Shown: positions 1 to 4,740 of the stretch, one piece after another | How the letters are laid out: every line of letters begins with the position of its first letter | Position numbering within the stretch: position 1 is the first letter of the stretch | DNA from: Acidobacteriota bacterium | GTDB taxonomy: Bacteria > Acidobacteriota > Blastocatellia > Pyrinomonadales > Pyrinomonadaceae | DNA length: 8,948 nt | Direction of reading: 5' to 3' | NCBI GenBank assembly: GCA_013813755.1 | Contig: JACCRD010000196.1 | Span: 1-8,948 of the forward strand | Notes under the pieces: generated by a model | Seen by the model: the letters and a program-made list of their open reading frames with translations, nothing else | Databases searched by the model: none | What the model was told of the DNA's origin: nothing | Translations under genes and position numbers: made by a program

Positions 1-341
1 GCCATCGGATTTGCGCCCGCCGCAACCGTTCTGACGCCTTCTTTGAAAATCGACTGCGCCAAAACCGTCGCTGTCGTTGTTCAGTCACCGGCAACATCCG
101 AAGTTTTCGAAGCAACTTCACGCACCATCTGCGCGCCCATATTTTCCAGTGAATCTTTTAATTCAATTTCTTTCGCCACCGTCACACCGTCTTTCGTGAT
201 CGTCGGCGAACCGAATTTTTTGTCAATAACAACGTTGCGTCCCTTTGGACCTAACGTAACTTTTACTGCGTCGGCGAGTTGATTAACGCCGCGCAAAATT
301 GCCGCCCGCGATTCTTCGCCGTGTATTACTTGCTTTGCCAT
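1..341 (-). pseudogene. groL: GroEL chaperonin (Hsp60), 5' part only, interrupted by an in-frame TGA
   Basis: This is the N-terminal part of the GroEL chaperonin, the ATP-driven folding cage that works with GroES in the cytoplasm. The first 86 codons give typical GroEL: TLGPKG at residues 29-34 and DGVTVAKEI at 51-59 form part of the equatorial ATP site, and the frame reaches VAGD at 83-86. The next codon is TGA (plus-strand 81-83) where the family has the invariant Gly of DGTTT. The same frame then continues without a shift as TTTATVLAQS and KEGVRTVAAGANPM to the window edge, so one base change (GGA to TGA) explains the break. The start ATG at 339-341 is preceded by AGGAG ten bases upstream. 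The gene follows groES by 77 bp. As read, the product would be a useless 86-residue stub. A sequencing/assembly error is at least as likely as a true pseudogene. Identity is certain; functional status is not. Confidence 0.93.
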
Positions 342-367
342 ATTCTTAGGTCTCCTAATTTTCTGTT

Positions 368-385
368 AAATATTGGTTAATATTT
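368..385. other. AT-only inverted repeat in the groES-groEL spacer
   Basis: AAATATT and AATATTT form a perfect 7-bp inverted repeat around a 4-nt loop, between the groES stop and the groEL ribosome binding site. The stem contains only A-T pairs and has no U-run, so it is not a convincing terminator. It could be an intercistronic mRNA processing or stability element, or chance in AT-rich DNA. Confidence 0.3.
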
Positions 386-418
386 GTTTTCTGATAAATA
401 AAAAACGCGCAACTAAAA

Positions 419-733
419 TTAGCTCGCGTTTGCACTCGCTCGTTCGATTACTCCGAGAATTTCGTCTTCACGCATCATCAATAATTCTTCGTTATCAATT
501 TTGATTTCCGAACCGCCGTATTTACCAAACAAAACGCGGTCACCGACCTTGACGTCCAAAGTTTGACGCGAACCGTCTTCTTTATATTTGCCTTCTCCGA
601 CAGCAATTACTTCACCTTCCTGCGGTTTTTCTTTTGCAGTGTCCGGAATGATAATTCCGCCCCGAACCTGTTCGCCTTCTTCAATTCGACGAACGATTAC
701 TCTGTCGTGCAGAGGTTTAATTGTTGTAGCCAT
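419..733 (-). CDS. groES: GroES co-chaperonin (Hsp10)
   Basis: Encodes the heptameric lid of the GroEL folding chamber, a cytoplasmic heat-shock protein. The 104-residue protein has the family layout: PLHDRVIVRR at 7-16, the mobile loop that docks on GroEL with GGIIIP at 25-30, the VGEGKY segment near 45-50, and VGDRVLFGKYGGSEI at 63-77 followed by REDEILGVI at 88-96. The last eight or so residues (ERASANAS) are a small extension beyond the usual end. The start is fixed by AAGGAG at plus-strand 743-748, nine bases upstream of the ATG. It is the first gene of the operon, 77 bp before groEL, and lies behind a CIRCE-overlapping promoter, so HrcA repression and heat induction are expected. Unlike groEL, it is intact. 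Confidence 0.97.
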   Translation of the reverse strand: MATTIKPLHDRVIVRRIEEGEQVRGGIIIPDTAKEKPQEGEVIAVGEGKYKEDGSRQTLDVKVGDRVLFGKYGGSEIKIDNEELLMMREDEILGVIERASANAS

Positions 734-742
734 CTGTATATT

Positions 743-748
743 CTCCTT
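743..748 (-). promoter_or_regulatory. Ribosome binding site of groES
   Basis: On the minus strand AAGGAG lies nine bases before the groES ATG. It is the strongest Shine-Dalgarno match in the window and contrasts with purC, uvrB and the solenoid gene, which have none that is recognisable. Confidence 0.75.
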
Positions 749-750
749 TC

Positions 751-770
751 TAGATTAAGTTAGATTAAGA
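751..770. repeat. Ten-base tandem repeat in the groES leader
   Basis: TAGATTAAG(T/A) occurs twice in direct tandem, with a partial third copy (TAGAAT) at 771-776. It lies in the 5' untranslated leader of groES, between CIRCE and the ribosome binding site. No function is evident. Confidence 0.55.
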
Positions 771-793
771 TAGAATGTCTCACTTTAAAAATA

Positions 794-820
794 TTAGCAC
801 TCATATCTATTGAGTGCTAA
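794..820. promoter_or_regulatory. CIRCE operator (HrcA binding site)
   Basis: TTAGCACTC-N9-GAGTGCTAA is a perfect match to the CIRCE consensus, the inverted repeat bound by the HrcA repressor in front of groESL and dnaK operons. The symmetry extends three bases further on each side (ATA at 791-793, TAT at 821-823). It overlaps the -10 box of the groES promoter and the expected transcription start, so bound HrcA would block RNA polymerase directly. In the mRNA leader it could also form a hairpin. No hrcA gene lies in the window. Confidence 0.96.
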
Positions 821-847
821 TATATAAAAATCTTCCAGCATTGTCAA
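819..847 (-). promoter_or_regulatory. Sigma70-type promoter of groES-groEL
   Basis: Read on the minus strand, a perfect -35 TTGACA (plus 842-847) is followed after 17 bp by TATATT (plus 819-824). Spacing is optimal, and the -10 sits in the CIRCE palindrome. This arrangement means vegetative sigma transcription controlled by repression, not a dedicated heat-shock sigma factor. Confidence 0.82.
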
Positions 848-867
848 GCGTAATCTTTTATAAAATA

Positions 868-884
868 TGTCAGAAAATCTGACA
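868..884. promoter_or_regulatory. Perfect 17-bp palindrome upstream of the groES promoter
   Basis: TGTCAGA-AAA-TCTGACA is a perfect 7-bp inverted repeat with a 3-bp centre, about 20 bp upstream of the groES -35 box. There is no long T-run on either side, so a terminator is unlikely, although the minus-strand flank TATTTTAT is T-rich. Size and symmetry fit an operator for a dimeric regulator. No known regulon motif is recognised. Confidence 0.4.
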
Positions 885-941
885 AAACTGTTATCAACTT
901 TATACAAATTCCCGAAATAAAAATTTACCCGACAAAGTCGT

Positions 942-1217
942 TTGGCGGTGTTTCGCTTAACCATTCGGAAAATTGGCGCGGCTGTCTTTCACGTCGACAA
1001 GTCGTGCACACGCTGCGTTATCACGACGATTGATCAGAAGAGCGGCGAAAAAATGGGCGCGGAACCGCTCAAAACACTGGCAAGTTATCGCATTCCGAAA
1101 AGAAGCATTAAGAAAAAAATCTTGTTTGGGCAAAATTTAATTGCGGGAAATGTCGGCGCGGAAATCAGAGTCGGTGATCAACTGGAAATTTTGGAAATAA
1201 AAAATTTAAAGAACTAA
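942..1217 (+). pseudogene. MOSC-domain protein, C-terminal remnant
   Basis: The frame encodes the C-terminal part of a MOSC domain (molybdenum cofactor sulfurase C-terminal family, YcbX/YiiM-like). Visible family features are FHVDKSCTRC at 17-25 with the conserved Cys22 and Cys25, VITTIDQKSGE, EPLKTLASYR at 41-50, LFGQNLI at 61-67 and RVGDQLEILE at 76-85. Complete proteins have roughly 200-370 residues with an N-terminal beta-barrel, which is missing here. The frame is closed upstream by TAA at 918-920, the only early start is a TTG at 942, and no ribosome binding site is visible. At 941-976 another frame reads GGVSLNHSENW, resembling the FAEDxW segment that normally lies about 17 residues before the first Cys; here it lies only about 10 away. 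A short deletion with frameshift and loss of the front half would explain this. I infer a decaying gene; expression as a 91-residue protein is not excluded. Confidence 0.72.
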
Positions 1218-1459
1218 CGAGCGCGTCTTTTCAATAAACGCTTTGGAGTTTCGGGCGGTTTTTGATAAGTCGAGACCCTTTTTGAGAGCGTATTACGGTG
1301 AATTCCGAGAGCGTGAGCCGTGTTTGAAAGATGCTCGTCGTAGAGTATTAAAGCTTTTTGGATATAAAGTTTTTCAAATTCAGAAATGGCTTCGCTGAGC
1401 AAGATTTGCCCGTTGAGCATTTCTTCAATCAAAATTTCCATCCGGTCGTGGATCTGCAT
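1214..1459 (-). CDS. Small Fis-type helix-turn-helix DNA-binding protein
   Basis: An 81-residue protein made almost only of a Fis/NtrC-C-terminal type DNA-binding domain (HTH_8). An N-terminal helix (residues 7-27) leads into FEKLYIQKALILYDEHLSNTA, and the helix-turn-helix follows at 44-64 with the hallmark LGIHRNTLSKR. The tail (KRLLKRRAR) is strongly basic. There is no receiver or AAA+ domain, so it resembles Fis itself or the stand-alone Fis-like proteins of some phyla; its targets cannot be told. The stop overlaps that of the convergent MOSC remnant by four bases (CTAA, both strands). It lies 79 bp downstream of purC on the same strand and may be cotranscribed, although the spacer has inverted arms that could separate them. 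No Shine-Dalgarno is seen for ATG 1457-1459 or for the alternative Met7 at 1439-1441, so the start is uncertain by six codons. Confidence 0.85.
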   Translation of the reverse strand: MQIHDRMEILIEEMLNGQILLSEAISEFEKLYIQKALILYDEHLSNTAHALGIHRNTLSKRVSTYQKPPETPKRLLKRRAR

Positions 1460-1460
1460 A

Positions 1461-1548
1461 AATTAAAAAATGGAAAGTAGAAAGTAGAAAATGAAAAATA
1501 ATATTACAGAGAACAACAAAATCTTCGATTTTCCATTTTTAATTTTCC
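1461..1548. repeat. Heptamer-periodic AT-rich repeat with inverted arms, purC-fis spacer
   Basis: At 1466-1500 the plus strand has a 7-nt period: AAAAATG, GAAAGTA, GAAAGTA, GAAAATG, AAAAATA. At 1526-1546 the same period appears in the other orientation: CGATTTT, CCATTTT, TAATTTT. The outer parts are inverted copies (AATTAAAAAATGGAAA at 1461-1476 against TTTCCATTTTTAATT at 1531-1545, one A fewer). The right arm contributes the last codons and TAA of purC. The structure could act as a weak terminator or separator between purC and the fis-like gene. I read it as a dispersed AT-rich repeat related in style to those at 5552-5592 and 7066-7090. Confidence 0.55.
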
Positions 1549-2444
1549 GCTAATTCATCTCCTGTCAAAATATGGAAAGCCTGCAAATACCGCGCAGTTG
1601 TCGCTTTACTGATGTTTTCGGGCAGAGCGGGCGCGGGCGGTTGTTTATTCCAATGAAGAGTCTCCAGATATTCGCGAACAAATTGCTTATCAAAAGACGT
1701 CTGCGATTTGCCCGGCACGTAAGTTTCGGCTGACCAGAAACGAGAAGAATCAGGCGTCAAAACTTCGTCAATAAGCAAAATATTCCCGGCTTCGTCCAGA
1801 CCAAATTCAAACTTCGTATCGGCAATAATAATTCCGCGCTCCAGAGCGTATTCGCTGGCTCGCCTATAAATTTCGAGCGAAAGGAGACGTAACTTTTCGG
1901 CGTTTTCCGCTCCGACAATTTCCGCAAACTCGGCTTCGTCAATGTTTTCGTCGTGTCCGGTTGCGGCTTTGGTAGCAGGCGTTAAAATTGGATGGGGAAG
2001 TTTCTCGCACTGTCTTAAATTGGCAGGCAGCTTGTGACCGCAAATCTCTCCAGTCTGCTCGTAATCCTTCCAGCCCGAACCTTCCAGATAACCGCGCACA
2101 ACGCATTCGACGGGGAAAACTTTCGTTTTTCTAACAAACATTGAGCGCCCCCTGAGTTCTTTGTTCCGCCGAATGTTTTCTGGCATTTCATCAAGATCGG
2201 CGCTGATCAGGTGATTATTTGTCAAAGCTTTTAAGAATTCAAACCAGAACGACGAAAGCGCGGTCAGCACTTCTCCTTTACGCTCAATCGGAGTCGGCAA
2301 AACGCAGTCAAAAGCTGAGATGCGATCAGTTGCTACGAGTAATAAACGCTTATTATCAATTTCATAAACGTCACGAACTTTGCCTCTATGAACCAGAGAC
2401 AAACCGGGAACATCGGTTTTTGAAACCGTCTTTGCTGCCGACAT
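1539..2444 (-). CDS. purC: Phosphoribosylaminoimidazole-succinocarboxamide synthase (SAICAR synthetase)
   Basis: Catalyses the ATP-dependent joining of CAIR and L-aspartate to SAICAR in de novo purine synthesis, in the cytoplasm. At 301 residues it belongs to the longer form of the family (as in yeast Ade1), against about 240 for the E. coli type. Motifs in order: HRGKVRDVYE at 19-28 (glycine-rich phosphate loop), ATDRISAFD at 38-46, VECVVRGYLEGSGWKDY at 112-128, TPATKAATGHDENI at 155-168, IIADTKFEFG at 206-215, and the signature DEVLTPDSSRFW at 226-237. All expected catalytic segments are present. The start ATG at 2442-2444 lacks a clear Shine-Dalgarno but fits the family N-terminus. The gene is divergent from uvrB across 299 bp and is followed by the fis-like gene. 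Its last codons lie in an AT-rich repeat. Confidence 0.97.
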   Translation of the reverse strand: MSAAKTVSKTDVPGLSLVHRGKVRDVYEIDNKRLLLVATDRISAFDCVLPTPIERKGEVLTALSSFWFEFLKALTNNHLISADLDEMPENIRRNKELRGRSMFVRKTKVFPVECVVRGYLEGSGWKDYEQTGEICGHKLPANLRQCEKLPHPILTPATKAATGHDENIDEAEFAEIVGAENAEKLRLLSLEIYRRASEYALERGIIIADTKFEFGLDEAGNILLIDEVLTPDSSRFWSAETYVPGKSQTSFDKQFVREYLETLHWNKQPPAPALPENISKATTARYLQAFHILTGDELAEN

Positions 2445-2553
2445 ATTTTTAGAAGTTTTAGATGGAATTTATAAACAACCTAACTTTAGTATTATTTTTG
2501 GGATTGGTAAAGTTTTGAAATACAAGTTTTTTGCTCAAGACTTTCTCACTTTT

Positions 2554-2567
2554 TGCGGAAGCCCGCA
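2554..2567. other. Short perfect hairpin, TGCGG stem
   Basis: TGCGG-AAGC-CCGCA is a perfect 5-bp GC-rich stem with a tetraloop, 16 bases before the longer hairpin at 2584-2608. It may be part of the same small element or of a leader RNA; no known riboswitch fold is recognised. Confidence 0.4.
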
Positions 2568-2577
2568 CACAGTAAAA

Positions 2578-2619
2578 GCGAAAAAACACACTTGCTTCGT
2601 GCGTGTTTCTGCCTTTTTA
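2578..2619 (+). terminator. Possible factor-independent terminator or extragenic palindrome
   Basis: AAACACAC (2584-2591) pairs with GCGTGTTT (2601-2608), seven of eight positions, around a 9-nt loop. The pairing can extend imperfectly to GC at both ends (2578-2612). On the plus strand it is followed by CTGCCTTTTTA, on the minus strand by a run of six T. No gene ends nearby, since purC and uvrB diverge from here, so a true terminator would be odd. In the purC leader it could act as an attenuator; otherwise it is an extragenic palindrome. Confidence 0.35.
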
Positions 2620-2685
2620 TTAACAGGACTTTCTCAGAAACTGCAGATTAGACCTTGGACCCGGCAGTAAAATCTTTTCAATCTT

Positions 2686-2717
2686 TTGCTAACCGCCGAT
2701 TTGGGTTAAAATAGAAT
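2686..2717 (+). promoter_or_regulatory. Tentative uvrB promoter
   Basis: Candidate boxes are TTGCTA (2686-2691) with TAAAAT (2707-2712) or TAGAAT (2712-2717). Spacings of 15 and 20 bp are not ideal, so the call is weak. The region is the only plausible place for the uvrB operon promoter close to the start codon. No palindrome resembling a LexA box was noticed. Confidence 0.25.
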
Positions 2718-2743
2718 AAAATTTCGCAGCAATATTTTATTTA

Positions 2744-4732
2744 ATGGAATTTAAGTTAGTTTCAGATAACACGCCAAAAGGCGACCAGCCGCAAGCCATC
2801 AAACAGATGGTTGATGAACTTAATAACGGAACGAAAAACCAGGTGCTTCTGGGCATTACGGGTTCGGGCAAGACATTTTCCATCGCCAATGTCATTCAGC
2901 GGGTTCAGCGTCCGACACTTGTTCTGGCGCATAATAAAACGCTCGCGGCGCAGCTTTATCAGGAATTTAAAACGTTTTTCCCCGAAAACGCCGTTGAGTA
3001 TTTTGTTTCCTACTACGATTATTATCAGCCGGAAGCGTATGTTCCGGCGTCTGATTTGTATATCGAAAAAGAAGCGACGATTAACGATGAAATTGACCGG
3101 CTCCGTTTGAGCGCGACGCGCGCGCTTTTTGAGAGAACCGATGTGATTGTCGTCGCTTCGGTGTCTTGCATTTACGGGCTTGGTGATCCGGACGCTTATT
3201 TCGGAATGATTTTCTTTGTCGAAGCCGGACAGCGGCTAAAGCGCGAAGATTTTTTAAAAAGGCTAGTCGAATTGCAGTATCAGCGTTCGCATATCGAATT
3301 TGAGCGCGGTTCTTTCCGGGTGCGCGGCGATGTCGTCGAAGTTTACCCGAGCTATCAGGAACAAGCCTTTCGGATCGAATTTTGGGGCGACGAAATTGAC
3401 GCGGTTTACACGATTGACCCGCTGCTCGGCGAAGTTTTATTCAAACACGAATCGCGCCTTCCGATTTATCCAAAATCGCATTATGTGATGTCGAAGCCGA
3501 CGATTAAAAAAGCGCTCAAAACAATCAAAGACGAGCTCGTCTGGTGGGAAGAAGAATTAATTAAACAGGGAAAAATCGTCGAATCGCAGAGGCTTCATCA
3601 GCGCACGATGTATGACCTCGAACTGATTAAAGAGATGGGTTTTTGCCGCGGCATCGAAAATTATTCGCGTCATTTAACAGGGAAACCAGCGGGCGCGCCG
3701 CCGCCGACTCTGCTCGATTATCTGCCCGAAAACGCAATTATGGTGATTGACGAATCGCACCAAACCGTTCCGCAGCTCGGTGCGATGTATAAAGGCGACC
3801 GTTCGCGCAAAGGTAATTTGGTTGAATACGGTTTTCGTCTGCCGTCAGCGATGGACAATCGCCCGCTCAGTTTTGAAGAATTTGAACACCGCATCGGACA
3901 AACGATTTACGTTTCCGCCACGCCCGGACCGTATGAACTGGAAAAGAGCGGCGGAGAGATTATCGAACAGATTATTCGCCCGACCGGTCTGCTCGATCCG
4001 ATTGTCGAAGTGCGCCCCGTGAAAGGTCAAATTGACGATCTTCTGGAAGAATGCCGGTTGCGCGCCGAGCGCAACGAGCGCGTTTTAGTTACGACTCTGA
4101 CCAAAAAAATGTCGGAGAATTTGACTGAATATTTTTCCGAAGTCGGCGTTAAAGTCAATTATTTGCACTCGGAAATTTTGACGCTCGAACGCATCAAAAT
4201 TCTGCGCGATTTGCGGCGTGGCGAATTTGACGTGCTGGTTGGAATCAATCTTCTGCGCGAAGGTTTGGATTTGCCAGAAGTTTCGCTTGTCGCCATTCTC
4301 GATGCCGACAAAGAAGGTTTTCTGCGTTCCGAACGCTCGCTGATTCAAACGATGGGACGCGCCGCGAGAAATGCCGGCGGAAAAGCCATACTCTACGCCG
4401 ACCGCATCACCGATTCGATGAAAAAAGCCATCGGCGAAACCGAAAGGCGTAGAGAAGTGCAGGAGATATACAACACTAAACACGGCATTACGCCGACAAC
4501 AATTATTAAATCAATCGAATCGACTTTGGTGACGGCGTATGAAGCCGATTATTTCAAAGTCCCGCTTGAACTTGATAAATTTGAAGAATATTCGCCAAAG
4601 CAGTTAAAACACACGATCACCGGTCTCGAAATGGAAATGCGCCAAGCCGCCAGAGAGATGAAATTCGAACACGCCGCCGAATTGCGCGACCGTCTTAAAT
4701 ATCTGCGTGAAAGACAAATGACTCTGGCTTAA
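2744..4732 (+). CDS. uvrB: UvrABC excinuclease subunit B (DNA damage recognition helicase)
   Basis: UvrB is loaded by UvrA at DNA lesions, verifies damage by strand separation and recruits UvrC for incision. The 662-residue length is normal. The N-terminus FKLVSDNTPKGDQPQAI is classical. Walker A GITGSGKT lies at 38-45, and the damage-probing beta-hairpin YYDYYQPEAYVP at 90-101. The UvrA-interaction region spans about 150-250, the Walker B box VIDESH at 334-339, and SATP at 391-394. Helicase motifs V (GINLLREGLDLPEV, 500-513) and VI (QTMGRAARN, 535-543) follow, and a C-terminal UVR domain for UvrC contact lies at about 622-657. All motifs are intact. No Shine-Dalgarno is visible before the ATG, but the N-terminus agrees with the family. 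The GlcD-like gene begins 8 bp after the stop, so the two are probably cotranscribed. Confidence 0.98.
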   Translation: MEFKLVSDNTPKGDQPQAIKQMVDELNNGTKNQVLLGITGSGKTFSIANVIQRVQRPTLVLAHNKTLAAQLYQEFKTFFPENAVEYFVSYYDYYQPEAYVPASDLYIEKEATINDEIDRLRLSATRALFERTDVIVVASVSCIYGLGDPDAYFGMIFFVEAGQRLKREDFLKRLVELQYQRSHIEFERGSFRVRGDVVEVYPSYQEQAFRIEFWGDEIDAVYTIDPLLGEVLFKHESRLPIYPKSHYVMSKPTIKKALKTIKDELVWWEEELIKQGKIVESQRLHQRTMYDLELIKEMGFCRGIENYSRHLTGKPAGAPPPTLLDYLPENAIMVIDESHQTVPQLGAMYKGDRSRKGNLVEYGFRLPSAMDNRPLSFEEFEHRIGQTIYVSATPGPYELEKSGGEIIEQIIRPTGLLDPIVEVRPVKGQIDDLLEECRLRAERNERVLVTTLTKKMSENLTEYFSEVGVKVNYLHSEILTLERIKILRDLRRGEFDVLVGINLLREGLDLPEVSLVAILDADKEGFLRSERSLIQTMGRAARNAGGKAILYADRITDSMKKAIGETERRREVQEIYNTKHGITPTTIIKSIESTLVTAYEADYFKVPLELDKFEEYSPKQLKHTITGLEMEMRQAAREMKFEHAAELRDRLKYLRERQMTLA

Positions 4733-4740
4733 AAAAATCT

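Larger units (their letters stand above)
2539..2636. repeat. Ten-base direct repeats flanking two hairpins in the purC-uvrB spacer
   Basis: GACTTTCTCA occurs at 2539-2548 and again at 2627-2636, separated by 78 bp that contain both hairpins described below. The arrangement resembles a small palindromic element bounded by a target duplication, but no terminal inverted repeats are obvious. The whole spacer (2445-2743) holds no credible gene; its remaining sequence is AT-rich and featureless apart from a possible uvrB promoter near its right end. Confidence 0.45.

Noticed and set aside
81..83. UGA recoded as glycine (as in some candidate phyla) or as selenocysteine
   Set aside because: The four other long genes contain no internal TGA, which a recoded genome would show often, and selenocysteine at the ATP-site glycine makes no sense.
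1214..1217. Four-base overlap as a sign of functional coupling between the MOSC remnant and the fis-like gene
   Set aside because: The genes are convergent, so translational coupling is impossible; sharing CTAA as two stop codons is a common packing effect.
2445..2743. Riboswitch or known small RNA in the purC-uvrB spacer
   Set aside because: The two hairpins do not match the purine riboswitch core or another structured RNA I can recognise, and no conserved core motif was seen.
4085..4483. Long antisense open frames inside uvrB, and similar ones inside the oxidase, HAD and solenoid genes
   Set aside because: They are shadows of strongly supported genes on the plus strand, with no family signatures and no ribosome binding sites.
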